The notes under the pieces: generated by a model
Seen by the model: only the letters and a program-made list of their open reading frames with translations
Databases searched by the model: none
What the model was told of the DNA's origin: nothing
In this document: positions 28,334 to 36,734 of the stretch, one piece after another
Numbering within the stretch: position 1 is the stretch's first letter
How the letters are laid out: the number at the start of each line of letters is the position of its first letter
Program-made: the position numbers and the translations under genes
Assembly (NCBI RefSeq): GCF_020176695.1
Contig: NZ_JAIWIA010000005.1
Span: forward strand, 124,001 to 188,000
Source of the DNA: Massilia sp. MS-15
GTDB taxonomy: Bacteria > Pseudomonadota > Gammaproteobacteria > Burkholderiales > Burkholderiaceae_D
DNA: 64,000 nt
Reading direction: 5' to 3'

Positions 28334-28804
28334 CTAACTTTCCGTGCGCGGCGGCAGCGCCACCTGCGGCACCTCGGTGTCCTGCGCCGCGATGAAATCC
28401 TCCAGCGCGCGCGCGAGGTCATCCACCACGCGCTTGCCCCAGGCCTTCTCCATCAGCCGGTACTGCTGGTCGATCAGCGGCGCGATCGCGTCGAACAGCG
28501 CGTCGCCCTGCGGCGCCAGGCTCACCATCACGCGCCGCGCATCGGCCGCCACCCGCGTGCGCCGCACCAGGCCCGTCTCTTCCATCCGCGCCAGCATGCC
28601 CGCCATGCTCGGGCTCAGGATCTGGCACAGTTCGCACAGTTCGCGCGGCTCCAGCTGGCCGTGCTCGTCCAGCGCGCGCAGGATGCGCCACTGCTGCTCG
28701 GTGATGCCGAAGTGGTTCAGCACCGGGCGGAAATGCGACATCAGCGCGTCGCGCGCCTTCAATAGCTGCTGGGGCAGGTTACGGTGGGTTATGCGGCGGG
28801 CCAA
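28334..28804 (-). CDS. MarR-family regulator, HpaR-like
   Basis: A protein of 156 residues from a TTG start that follows GGGAG. The winged-helix core reads ITEQQWRILRALDEHGQLEPRELCELCQILSPSMAGMLARMEETGLVRR, close to HpaR, the repressor of homoprotocatechuate degradation. MarR proteins bind palindromes as dimers and let go on binding aromatic ligands. No aromatic-degradation genes are nearby. Instead it faces the bestrophin/CoA-transferase pair across 144 bp that contain a repeated half-site (28866-28905), so those genes and its own are the likely targets. The ligand is unknown. Confidence 0.8.
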   Translation of the reverse strand: MARRITHRNLPQQLLKARDALMSHFRPVLNHFGITEQQWRILRALDEHGQLEPRELCELCQILSPSMAGMLARMEETGLVRRTRVAADARRVMVSLAPQGDALFDAIAPLIDQQYRLMEKAWGKRVVDDLARALEDFIAAQDTEVPQVALPPRTES

Positions 28805-28865
28805 TCTAGTCTCCCATTGAACTTCGTGACGGCCAACACGGCCGTGGACGGCATCTTCACTTGAC

Positions 28866-28905
28866 TCGCTAATACATTAGTGATTTACTGCGAACATATT
28901 AGCGA
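28866..28905. promoter_or_regulatory. Candidate MarR operator region, two inverted half-sites
   Basis: TCGCTAATA occurs at 28866-28874 and again on the opposite strand at 28897-28905. The first copy is part of an 18-bp imperfect palindrome (28866-28883, 7 of 9 positions symmetric). A TTGACT at 28861-28866 overlaps its left end and could be a -35 box of the rightward promoter, with no convincing -10 at 17 bp. The arrangement suits repression of both divergent genes by the MarR-family protein. Confidence 0.5.
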
Positions 28906-28948
28906 ATTTCGCTGACCTATCTCACTTTTTTTGCGCTAGCGACAACAC

Positions 28949-29890
28949 GTGATTATCCGGGACCGGCCTTCGGGGCTCAAGCTGTTCGTGCTCCTGCGCG
29001 GCTCCATTCTTCCGCACATCCTGCCTGTCCTGGTGGTGAACATCGTGGTCGCGACCCTGGTCACCTGGCTGCACGGCAGCCTGGGCGACGTCAAGATCAC
29101 GCTCACCACGATTCCCTTCACGCTGATCGGCCTGCCGCTGGCGATCTTCCTCGGCTTTCGCAACAACTCGGCCTACGACCGCTTCTGGGAAGGGCGCAAG
29201 CTGTGGGGCGAACTGCTGCTGCGCGCGCGCAACCTGGCGCGCCAGTGCGCCAGCCTGGTCGACGACCCGCGCCCCGCCCACATCCGCAACGGGCTGGAGG
29301 ACGTGCGGGTGCGCATGGTGCTGCGCGCCGCCGCCTTCTCGCATGCGCTGCGCGACCTGCTGCGCAAGCTGCCGCCCGACCCGGCGCTCGAAGGGCTGCT
29401 GCAGCCGGCCGAGTTCGCGGCGCTGGCGCAGGCGCCGAACAAGCCCGACTACCTGATGCAGCAGATGGGCCACGACCTGGCGCGCTGCCTGAAGGAAGAG
29501 CGCATCGCTCCCTGCCTGGCGGTCAACATCGACCATACGCTGTCGGCCATGACCGCGGCCGCCGCGTCCTGCGAGCGCATCCGGAACACGCCGATTCCGT
29601 TCTCGTACACGCTGCTGCTGCACCGCACGGCCTACCTGTACTGCTTCCTGCTGCCCTTCGGGCTGGTGGACACGATCGGCTTCATGACCCCGCTGGTGGT
29701 GGCCATCGTGGCCTACACCTTCTTCGGCCTCGACGCCCTCGGCGACGAGCTCGAGGAACCGTTCGGCACCGACCACAACGACTTGTCCCTGAACGCCATC
29801 TGCCGTGCGATCGAGATCGACCTGCGGAGCGCGCTCGGGGACGAGGCGCCCCCGCCGCCGCTGGCGGCGGTCGACTACCGCCTGACCTGA
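28949..29890 (+). CDS. Bestrophin-family (UPF0187) anion channel-like membrane protein
   Basis: A 313-residue protein with GTG start. N-terminal helices (LPVLVVNIVVATLVTWL and FTLIGLPLAIFLGFRNNSAYDRFWEGRKLWGEL) carry the bestrophin hallmark 'LGFRNN(S)AYDRWWEGR'-like block. Two further helices lie at about 225-268 (YLYCFLLPFGLVDTIGFMTPLVVAIVAYTFFGLDAL), followed by DELEEPFG and the typical D-L-x-L-x-x-ICR tail. Bacterial bestrophins form pentameric ion channels in the inner membrane; the transported ion (anion or cation) cannot be told. It is followed 48 bp downstream by the CoA-transferase, and may be under control of the divergent MarR protein. Confidence 0.85.
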   Translation: MIIRDRPSGLKLFVLLRGSILPHILPVLVVNIVVATLVTWLHGSLGDVKITLTTIPFTLIGLPLAIFLGFRNNSAYDRFWEGRKLWGELLLRARNLARQCASLVDDPRPAHIRNGLEDVRVRMVLRAAAFSHALRDLLRKLPPDPALEGLLQPAEFAALAQAPNKPDYLMQQMGHDLARCLKEERIAPCLAVNIDHTLSAMTAAAASCERIRNTPIPFSYTLLLHRTAYLYCFLLPFGLVDTIGFMTPLVVAIVAYTFFGLDALGDELEEPFGTDHNDLSLNAICRAIEIDLRSALGDEAPPPPLAAVDYRLT

Positions 29891-29938
29891 ACCCGTTCGG
29901 GACCGGCGGCGATTCTGCGAAGTACTGGAGAAGACAAG

Positions 29939-31450
29939 ATGCACCATGACCAATACGTACAACACGACCGCATCCGCCTGCCGCAGCTGCGCGAGCGTAT
30001 CACCAGCGCGGCCCGGGCGGCCACCTGGATCAAGGACGGCATGACCGTCGGCATGAGCGGCTTTACCCGCGCCGGCGACGCCAAGGCGGTGCCGCTGGCG
30101 GTGGCCGACCGCGCCCGCGAAGAAACCTTGAGAATCACCGTGATCACCGGCGCCTCGCTCGGCGGCGATACCGACCGCCAGCTGACCGAGTCCGGCGCCC
30201 TGGCGCGCCGCATGCCTTTCCAGACCGACCCGGCGCTGCGCGCCGCGATCAACAAGGGCGAGGTGATGTTCATCGACCAGCACCTGTCCGAGACCGTGGA
30301 ACTGCTGCGCACGGGCCAGATCGCCCCGATCGACGTGGCCGTGATCGAAGCGGTGGCGATCACCGAGACCGGCGGCATCGTCCCCACCACCTCGGTCGGC
30401 AACAGCGCCAGCTTCGCGATCCTGGCCGACAAAGTGATCGTCGAGATCAACACCAGCATGTCGCCGGCGCTCGAAGGCCTGCACGACATCTTCATCCCGA
30501 AGCGGCGCCCGAGCCGCGAACCGATGCCGCTCACCAGCGTGAGCGACCGCATCGGCACCCAGGCCATCGAGATCCCGCCCGAGAAGATCGTGGCGATCGT
30601 CTTCACCGACAAGACGGACAGCGCCTCGACCATCCTGCCGCCGGATGCCGAAACCGCCGCCATCGCCGGCCACCTGATCGACTTCTTCGCCGACGAGATC
30701 GCCCAGGGGCGCCTGACCGAGCGCCTGATGCCGATCCAGGCCGGCATCGGTACCATCGCCAACGCGGTGGTGTCGGGCCTGAACGCGGGCCCGTTCAGGC
30801 ACCTGACCATGTATTCGGAAGTGCTGCAGGATTCAACCTTCGAGCTGTTCGACTCGGGCAAGCTGGATTTTGCATCGGGCTCCTCGATCACGGTGTCCGA
30901 CGCCAAGGGCCGCGAAGTGTTCAGCAACATCGAGCGCTACAAGGACCGCCTGGTGCTGCGTCCGCAGGAGGTGAGCAACCATCCGGAGGTGGTGCGGCGC
31001 CTGGGCATCATCGCCATCAACACGGCGCTGGAGTTCGACATCTACGGCAACGTGAATTCGACCCACGTTGCGGGCACGCACATGATGAACGGGATCGGCG
31101 GCTCGGGCGACTTCGCGCGCAACGCCTATCTGTCGGTGTTCGCCACCAAGTCGGTGGCCAAGGGCGGCAAGATCTCGAGCATCGTGCCGATGGCCTCGCA
31201 CGTGGACCACAACGAGCACGACGTCGACGTCGTCGTCACCGAGGTCGGCCTGGCCGACCTGCGCGGCCTGGCGCCGCGCGAACGGGCGCAGCGCATCATC
31301 GACAACTGCGTGGCCGAACCGTATCGTCAGATGCTGCGTGAGTATGTGGAAGAAGCGAATCGGGGAGGAGGGCAGACCCCGCACGTGCTGGAGAAAGCCT
31401 TCGAGTGGCACGTGCGGTATCGGGAGACGGGGTCGATGCTGCCGGAATAA
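29939..31450 (+). CDS. Succinyl-CoA:acetate CoA-transferase (acetyl-CoA hydrolase/transferase family)
   Basis: A protein of 503 residues, the family's usual size. It moves CoA between succinyl-CoA and acetate (or propionate), using a glutamyl-CoA thioester. The active-site Glu is in MYSEVLQDST at about residue 294. The oxyanion and glycine loops are GMTVGMSGFT near the start and GIGGSGDFARN at about 393. The C-terminal block reads ADLRGLAPRERAQ. This places it with AarC/YgfH-type enzymes rather than plain hydrolases. GGAG precedes the ATG. Acetate handling together with an anion-channel-like neighbour is a plausible pairing but unproven. Confidence 0.88.
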   Translation: MHHDQYVQHDRIRLPQLRERITSAARAATWIKDGMTVGMSGFTRAGDAKAVPLAVADRAREETLRITVITGASLGGDTDRQLTESGALARRMPFQTDPALRAAINKGEVMFIDQHLSETVELLRTGQIAPIDVAVIEAVAITETGGIVPTTSVGNSASFAILADKVIVEINTSMSPALEGLHDIFIPKRRPSREPMPLTSVSDRIGTQAIEIPPEKIVAIVFTDKTDSASTILPPDAETAAIAGHLIDFFADEIAQGRLTERLMPIQAGIGTIANAVVSGLNAGPFRHLTMYSEVLQDSTFELFDSGKLDFASGSSITVSDAKGREVFSNIERYKDRLVLRPQEVSNHPEVVRRLGIIAINTALEFDIYGNVNSTHVAGTHMMNGIGGSGDFARNAYLSVFATKSVAKGGKISSIVPMASHVDHNEHDVDVVVTEVGLADLRGLAPRERAQRIIDNCVAEPYRQMLREYVEEANRGGGQTPHVLEKAFEWHVRYRETGSMLPE

Positions 31451-31471
31451 TGGCCGCATGATCTGATGCGA

Positions 31472-31505
31472 CCCGTAGGGTGGGCGGCTACGCCGCCCAC
31501 GCGGT
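31472..31505 (+). repeat. Dispersed palindromic intergenic repeat, copy 1
   Basis: The motif begins CGTAGGGTGGGC and carries a 9-bp stem GTGGGCGGC / GCCGCCCAC with a 3-nt loop, then GCGGT. A second copy in opposite orientation lies at 31555-31586 and a third at 61571-61607. Confidence 0.7.
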
Positions 31506-31554
31506 AATAGTTAGCGGCAAGATCACCGCGCACGAAATCGGAGCCTTAAGCGAT

Positions 31555-31586
31555 CACCGCGTGGGCAGGGAACCTGCCCACCCTAC
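31555..31586 (-). repeat. Dispersed palindromic intergenic repeat, copy 2 (inverted)
   Basis: The inverse of copy 1: ACCGC, then the stem GTGGGCAGG / CCTGCCCAC with a 3-nt loop, then CCTACG. Copies 1 and 2 together form a larger inverted repeat that fills the gap between the convergent CoA-transferase and M28 genes. On the minus strand it could help end the peptidase transcript or block read-through. Confidence 0.7.
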
Positions 31587-31591
31587 GAAAC

Positions 31592-33235
31592 TTACTTGCT
31601 GGCCGTCCTTCCCTTCCCAAACGGATCCCCCTCCTTCCATTGCGGCGCCTTCGGCGCGTCGGCCACCCTGCGTCCCAGATTCAGCGTAAACTGCGCCTGC
31701 TGCACCATGCCCGCCAGGTCCCAGCCCGGGTCATACTCGTCGTTCGCCTGGTGATAGCGCTCGCGGTAAGCCTTCTGCTTGGCGTTGCTCGCTTCCACAT
31801 CCTTCACCCAACCGTGGCCCGCGCCCACCGAGAAGGCCGGCACGCCAGCCTTGGCGAAGCTGAAATGGTCGCTGCGGAAGTAGCCGCCGCCCAGGTCGGG
31901 CCGGCGCGGCGCGATGCTCAAGCCCATCTCCTTCGCGGTGGCGGCCGCCATCTCGCCCAGGTCGGTGCGCTCGCTGCCCGGGGTGTTGACATCCTTGACC
32001 AGGCCCACGAAGTTCAGGCTGTCCAGGTTCAGGTTGGCGACCGTCTTCTCGATCGGCCACAGGGGTTTGGCCGCATAGGCCGCACTGCCCAGCAGGCCCT
32101 GTTCCTCGGCTGCGACCCACAGGAACATCTGGCTGCGCTTGGCCGGGTTGCGCACGGCTTCCTGCGCCATCGCCAGCAGGGCGGCGGTGCCGGAGGCGTT
32201 GTCGACCGCGCCATTGAAGATGGTGTCACCGCTGTTGCCCTGCTTGCCCATGTGGTCCCAGTGCGCGCTGTAGATCACCACCTCGTCCTTGAGCTTCGGA
32301 TCGGTGCCCGGCACCACGCCGGCCACGTTGAATTCGTTCAGGGTGCGCACCTCGGCGCGGGCTTCTCCCTGCACGCGCGCGTTCAGCGCCACCGGCCTGA
32401 AATCCTTGTTTTCGGCGGCGGCGCGCAGCTTGTCCAGGTCCTGGCCACCGGCCGCGAACAGCTTGCGCGCGGTGGCGTCGGTCATCCAGCCCTGCAGTCC
32501 GGTGCCGAGCACGCCCTCGGCCAGCTGGAAGCGTTCCGCATTCGCCCAGCTGTTCTGCACCACGCTCCAGCCATACGAGGCAGAGGCGTCGGTGTGGATC
32601 AGCAGGACGCCGGCCGCGCCCTGGCGCGCCGCTTCCTCCAGCTTGTAGGTCCAGCGGCCGTAGTAGGTCAGGCCTTCGCCGTTGAAGCGCTTCGGTTCGG
32701 CGGCGGTCGGCTTCGGGTCGTTGACCATCATGACCAGTACCTTGCCCTTGAGGTCCTGTCCCTTGAAATCGTCCCAGCCTTCTTCCGGCGCATTGATGCC
32801 GTAGCCGACGAACACCAGCCCGGCGTCCAGGCGGTGGTCGGCCTGGGCGTCGCCCGGGCCCCAGACCCAGTCGGCGCCGAACTTCAGCGGCAGCGGCTGG
32901 CCGTTGGCGACCAGGCCGATGCTGCTCTTCTCCGGCAGCGCGCGCACGCCGGCGATCTTCACCGGCTGGCGGAAGCTGCCCCCGTTGACCGGCTGCAGGC
33001 CGATCGCCGCGGCCTGGGTTTCCAGGTAGGTGACGGTCAGTTCGCCGCCGCGCTGGCCGGTGCCGCGGCCTTCGACCGCGTCGGAGGAGAGAAAGGCGAG
33101 GTGGGCGCGCAGCGGCGCTTCCTTGACGGTGGCGGCGGAGGCTGGCGCCTTTGGCGCGGCTGCCTGTGCCGGATAGGCCAGCGCCAGGCTGCCGGCGAGG
33201 GCGGTGAGAACCAGGGAGGAGACAATCTTGTGCAT
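31592..33235 (-). CDS. Secreted M28-family zinc aminopeptidase
   Basis: A 547-residue protein from an ATG preceded by AGGAAA, with a signal peptide ending near AQA (residue 26). A PA-like insert lies at about 130-230. The M28 metal ligands are all seen: YSAHWDH (His), VDNASG (bridging Asp), AAEEQGLLG (catalytic Glu and ligand Glu), NLDSLNF (Asp) and RSDHFSF (last His). It should remove N-terminal residues from peptides in the periplasm or medium. The open frame extends upstream into the next gene region, but that part is a shadow. It lies 68 bp after the membrane M28-like gene, in the same direction. Confidence 0.9.
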   Translation of the reverse strand: MHKIVSSLVLTALAGSLALAYPAQAAAPKAPASAATVKEAPLRAHLAFLSSDAVEGRGTGQRGGELTVTYLETQAAAIGLQPVNGGSFRQPVKIAGVRALPEKSSIGLVANGQPLPLKFGADWVWGPGDAQADHRLDAGLVFVGYGINAPEEGWDDFKGQDLKGKVLVMMVNDPKPTAAEPKRFNGEGLTYYGRWTYKLEEAARQGAAGVLLIHTDASASYGWSVVQNSWANAERFQLAEGVLGTGLQGWMTDATARKLFAAGGQDLDKLRAAAENKDFRPVALNARVQGEARAEVRTLNEFNVAGVVPGTDPKLKDEVVIYSAHWDHMGKQGNSGDTIFNGAVDNASGTAALLAMAQEAVRNPAKRSQMFLWVAAEEQGLLGSAAYAAKPLWPIEKTVANLNLDSLNFVGLVKDVNTPGSERTDLGEMAAATAKEMGLSIAPRRPDLGGGYFRSDHFSFAKAGVPAFSVGAGHGWVKDVEASNAKQKAYRERYHQANDEYDPGWDLAGMVQQAQFTLNLGRRVADAPKAPQWKEGDPFGKGRTASK

Positions 33236-33303
33236 GGTTTCCTGCTGCTTGGGTTGATCGAATGGCACGGTGTGCAGCAGGCATTGTATGCCAGGCCGCT
33301 GGC

Positions 33304-35619
33304 TCAGTAGAACCGCAACACGTCCGAGGAAACCGTCATCCCGGTTCCCGCCAGCCGGTGCGGCGCACCCGGCGGCAGCAGGTGCACCGGCAGGCCTGGC
33401 ATGCGCTCCTCCACCACCACCGCCAGGATGTCGTCGGCGGGGGCGTCGAGCGTGAAGCGCAGCAGCCGGTCCTGCATGCCGTACAGGGATAGCGACCACG
33501 GGCTTTCCCTGGTGGTGAGGAGGTGGCCGTTGAGGGTGGAGCGCTGCGGCTTGGTACCCGCTGCCCACATTTCGATGTGCGGCGCCCGGTTCTTCGAGCG
33601 CAGCGTGAATTCCACCTGGCGCAGCGCCGGGCGCTGCCCGGGCCTGGCCAGACGCGGGTTCTTCAGCATGAAGGCTTCCGGATAGGCGATGGTGTCCTCG
33701 CGCGGTGCGATCGCGAGCCACTGGCGCGGGCTGTTCCAGCCGAACACGTCGACATGGACCTCGGGTTTGTCCAGCTTCGGGAACAGTCCCTTGGTCCAGC
33801 GGTCGAGTGAGCGTCCCTGGCGCTCATCTCGCAGCAGCCAGTAGGCGCGCCAGCTGTTCATGTCCTTGAAATACACCAGGCGCTCCGGCGCGCGCGCCGG
33901 GTACTCGGCTTGCATGGCTGGCGTGCCTGCGGCCCGGCCTGGCGCCGCCAGGCCGGGCGCCAGCGCCGTGGCCAGCAGCAGCGCCGCCCCGACCACGCGT
34001 CCGAACGGCAGCAGCAGCAACAGGCTGGCAAAGCACAGCAGCATCACCGTCAGCACCAGCGCCGGCAGGTAGATGCCGTGCGGGGCCAGCGCGTTCCAGC
34101 TGGCGCGCAATGCGGGTACGAGCAGCAGGAGCGCGGGCGCCAGCCCGAGTGCCAGGATCAGGAACCGGGAGGTGGTGTCGCGCCGCGTTTGCAGCGCGGT
34201 GAACGCGCCCAGCGCCGCCACCAGTGGCCAGGCCAGCAGGTAGGCGGCATCCGGCGCCAGCGCCAGCACCCCGAGCAAGGCCATGGCCAGCCAGGCCATC
34301 GTCCCGAGGAACACGGAAGCGGCGCCCGCCAGCCGCCGCAGCAGGTAGAGCGCGCCGATGAACAGGCAGGCACCGGCCAGGGCGAACACCAAGGCCGCCC
34401 CGCCGTCCTGGTCCCGGGTCAGCGCGGCCAGTTCGTGGCGCCGTTCCCAGAGCAGCATGCGGGTGGCCAGCAACAGCATGGCCACGCCGAAGAATCCACG
34501 CAGCAGCGGGACGGCACCGGCCGCGCTGCGGGCCAGCATCGTGTGGTAGCCGCGCGCCAGCAGCAGGGCGGCCAGCGCCGCCAGGCCCCAGGACAGGATC
34601 GCCGGATGCCGCACCTGGCCCAGCATGGGCAGCGTGAACCAGGCATGCGGCTGGCGCGCACCGCGTGCCAGCGGGGCGTTGCCGAACTGCTGCGCCAGGC
34701 GCAGCATGCTGTCGCCCATCTGCGCCAGCAGGGCCGGGTCGGGACGCTCGGTAGCGAGCCGCCGGCCGGTGTTGGCAAACAGCAGGGCCGGGGCATCGAT
34801 GTCCGCGAGCGGGCCGGTGCGCGGCATGTCCGGCAGCAGCCGGTACAGGCGCGCCATCAGTGCGCTGCCCGGCATGCCGGGCGTGGCCGCGGCCCAGCCG
34901 CGCAGCACCTGGCTGCCCGCGCCGCTTGCATCGGCCAGCACCAGCGGCCCGGCGCCGCTGGCGCCGTCGAACTTCAGGATCAGGCCGACCTCGCGCGCCA
35001 GCGGATGCTGCCGGACGAAGCCGCTGGCGCCGAGCGCCCCCACGTCTTCGCCATCGGCGAACAGCAGCACGATGTCGTTCAGGTGCGCCGAACCCGTGTG
35101 CAGCGCGCGTGCGGTCTCGATCAGGGCCGCCACCTGCGCCGCGCCACTGTTGCTGGCCGCCGCGCCAGGCGTCAGTGTGCCGCTGTCATAGTGGGCCGCG
35201 ATCAGCAGGGCGGGACGGCGCAGCCGGTCCGGCGCGCTGCCTGGCAGGCGTACCACGATGTTGTGCACGACGCCCAGCGTCACGTGGGTACCGCCCCAGT
35301 GGCGGATGCTGGACTTCTGCACCGTGGCCGTCTGCACCTGCGGCGCCAGTCCGATGCCGCGCAGCTGGCCGACGATGTAGGCGCGCGCCGCCGCATTGGC
35401 GGCGGTGGCGATCGGGCGCGGCGCGGCGCCCAGCACCGCCACGTGGCGCAGCATGGGCGCAAGCCGTGGCGCGGCCTGCGCATCCGGCATGGGCGGGGCG
35501 GCCGGCCTGGTGGCGCGCCAGCCCAGCGCCAGCAGCACGAAAGCAATCAGCAAGCCGGCGCCCAGTGCAGCCCGGCCCAGGGCCCGCGCCGGCGCCGTCG
35601 GTATTCCAGCAGTAGACAT
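33304..35619 (-). CDS. Membrane protein with an M28 peptidase-like domain lacking metal ligands
   Basis: A 771-residue protein. The ATG at 35619 is preceded by a GAGAGAG tract that may act as ribosome-binding site; an ATG 15 bases upstream is an alternative. One helix near residue 20 leads to an M28-like domain (about 40-320). AAHYDSG (first His) is kept, but the bridging Asp of DNxSG is Ser (AASNSGAAQ), the Glu pair is Glu-Asp (DGEDVGALG), and no final His is found in the expected place (ANTGRRLATERPD). Eight or so membrane helices follow (about 345-590), then a soluble outer domain. The layout resembles vacuolar/ER M28 proteins (PFF1/ERMP1). It may be inactive. Confidence 0.75.
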   Translation of the reverse strand: MSTAGIPTAPARALGRAALGAGLLIAFVLLALGWRATRPAAPPMPDAQAAPRLAPMLRHVAVLGAAPRPIATAANAAARAYIVGQLRGIGLAPQVQTATVQKSSIRHWGGTHVTLGVVHNIVVRLPGSAPDRLRRPALLIAAHYDSGTLTPGAAASNSGAAQVAALIETARALHTGSAHLNDIVLLFADGEDVGALGASGFVRQHPLAREVGLILKFDGASGAGPLVLADASGAGSQVLRGWAAATPGMPGSALMARLYRLLPDMPRTGPLADIDAPALLFANTGRRLATERPDPALLAQMGDSMLRLAQQFGNAPLARGARQPHAWFTLPMLGQVRHPAILSWGLAALAALLLARGYHTMLARSAAGAVPLLRGFFGVAMLLLATRMLLWERRHELAALTRDQDGGAALVFALAGACLFIGALYLLRRLAGAASVFLGTMAWLAMALLGVLALAPDAAYLLAWPLVAALGAFTALQTRRDTTSRFLILALGLAPALLLLVPALRASWNALAPHGIYLPALVLTVMLLCFASLLLLLPFGRVVGAALLLATALAPGLAAPGRAAGTPAMQAEYPARAPERLVYFKDMNSWRAYWLLRDERQGRSLDRWTKGLFPKLDKPEVHVDVFGWNSPRQWLAIAPREDTIAYPEAFMLKNPRLARPGQRPALRQVEFTLRSKNRAPHIEMWAAGTKPQRSTLNGHLLTTRESPWSLSLYGMQDRLLRFTLDAPADDILAVVVEERMPGLPVHLLPPGAPHRLAGTGMTVSSDVLRFY

Positions 35620-35701
35620 GTCTCTCTCTCTCATTGTTGATGTTGTGGTCGGTGCTGCGGTGCTGCGGTGCTGCGCTCCCCCGGTGCTCATGCAAGAGGC
35701 G

Positions 35702-35727
35702 AAAAAAAGCCCGCGAACCAGGCGGGC
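35702..35727 (-). terminator. Terminator of the TonB-like gene
   Basis: On the minus strand a stem GCCCGC / GCGGGC with a 7-nt loop is followed by seven Ts. It starts about 22 nt past the stop at 35749. Confidence 0.85.
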
Positions 35728-35748
35728 CAAAAAGGGAATCAATGCGGC

Positions 35749-36414
35749 TTATTCGAGTGTCCAGACATAGGCGATCTGCCCCCAGCCCGCTTCGGCGACG
35801 CCGTTGTTCATGGCCGGCTTGAACTGGCACAGGCTCAGGGCGTTGAGGGCGGCGCGATCGAGCTCGCGGTGGCCGCTCGATGTCTGCACCTTGGCGTTCT
35901 GCACCCGGCCGTCGGGGCCGACCAGCAGCGCCAGTGTCACGGTACCGGTGTCGCCGTTGCGCGCCGCGGTCACCGGGTAGTCCGGCTTGGCGCAGCCGTC
36001 GGCATTGGCCAGCACGGCGCTGAACATCTGGCCCGGATTGCCGCTGCTGGCCGCCGGCTGGGCGGGCGGCGCGTCGCTGGCCGAAGGCAGGGCCGGTTCC
36101 GACGCCGGTTCGGCCTCGGTGGTGGCCTGCACGGTATTCTCGAGCGGTGGCGGTGGCAGCTCGACGTCGGGCTTCGGCACCACGATGTTTGGCTTGACGG
36201 CTTTTGGCTGGGGTGCCGGCGGTTCCGGCGGCGGTGGCGGAGGTGTCTGCGGCTGGATCCACACGGTGGCGTCCTCGATCAGCCTGGGCAGCACGATGCC
36301 TTTCGAATTCATCACGTTGATCAGGCCCATCGCCACCAGCACGTGCAGGCCGGCCACCAGGGTGAACTTGCCGGCCTTGCCGCCGGCGCCATCGTTGAGT
36401 TGCGTGAAGTGCAT
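35749..36414 (-). CDS. TonB-family energy transducer
   Basis: A 221-residue protein. One N-terminal membrane anchor (about 17-35, FTLVAGLHVLVAMGLINVM), a long Pro-rich spacer (PPPPPPEPPAPQPKAVKP) crossing the periplasm, and a C-terminal TonB domain at about 140-221 (PDYPVTAARNGDTGTVTLALLVGPDGRV, ALNALSLCQFKPA). TonB passes energy from ExbB/ExbD to outer-membrane receptors. No exbB or exbD is adjacent, so it is a stand-alone paralogue. Two Cys (in GCAKPDYP and SLCQFKPA) may form a disulfide, as in several TonB paralogues. Confidence 0.88.
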   Translation of the reverse strand: MHFTQLNDGAGGKAGKFTLVAGLHVLVAMGLINVMNSKGIVLPRLIEDATVWIQPQTPPPPPPEPPAPQPKAVKPNIVVPKPDVELPPPPLENTVQATTEAEPASEPALPSASDAPPAQPAASSGNPGQMFSAVLANADGCAKPDYPVTAARNGDTGTVTLALLVGPDGRVQNAKVQTSSGHRELDRAALNALSLCQFKPAMNNGVAEAGWGQIAYVWTLE

Positions 36415-36734
36415 GACGAGCTCCTTGTTATCGGGCCCCGCGCACGGGTCGCAGGACTTTTTGCTTAAGGAAAGATATGCATCTGACAGGCTGATGGAAT
36501 TAATATATGCTACGCCCTAGCAATGTGTAAAGCTATTTGTTGGTAATTATGCTTCCATTTGTAAGTTGGTCCGCCTTGGGGGCCCGATGAAATGGGGTCT
36601 CGCGTCGCGCCGCGTTGTATGAAATAATCGTCCTGCTACCCGCGTTCTTTCCGTCGCTTGGCACACATAGCTGCCAGAGATTGGTAAGCGGATGTCAGCG
36701 GGTCATGTCAGCAGGCGAAACAACAGGAGTGAGT
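36415..36734. other. Intergenic region between divergent tonB-like and narL-type genes
   Basis: About 320 bases. The part next to the TonB-like gene is AT-rich (around 36475-36545, containing AATTAATATATG), where its promoter probably lies. The rest is GC-rich. Two in-frame ATGs (near 36693 and 36706) precede the GTG chosen for the regulator. No RNA gene or repeat was seen. Confidence 0.4.

Noticed and set aside
31592..33721. N-terminal extension of the secreted M28 peptidase to 33721
   Set aside because: The extension is Arg/Ala/Pro-rich, overlaps the next gene antiparallel or in another frame, and would bury the clear signal peptide that starts at 33235.
35619..35632. TC-dinucleotide run as a phase-variation tract
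   Set aside because: It lies just before the preferred start, not inside the gene, and six units are few. It could alter an upstream alternative start, but its simplest role is to supply a GAGAG ribosome-binding site.
35651..35674. Three copies of GGTGCTGC in tandem
   Set aside because: A short local repeat in the gap upstream of the membrane M28 gene, without further structure or copies elsewhere.
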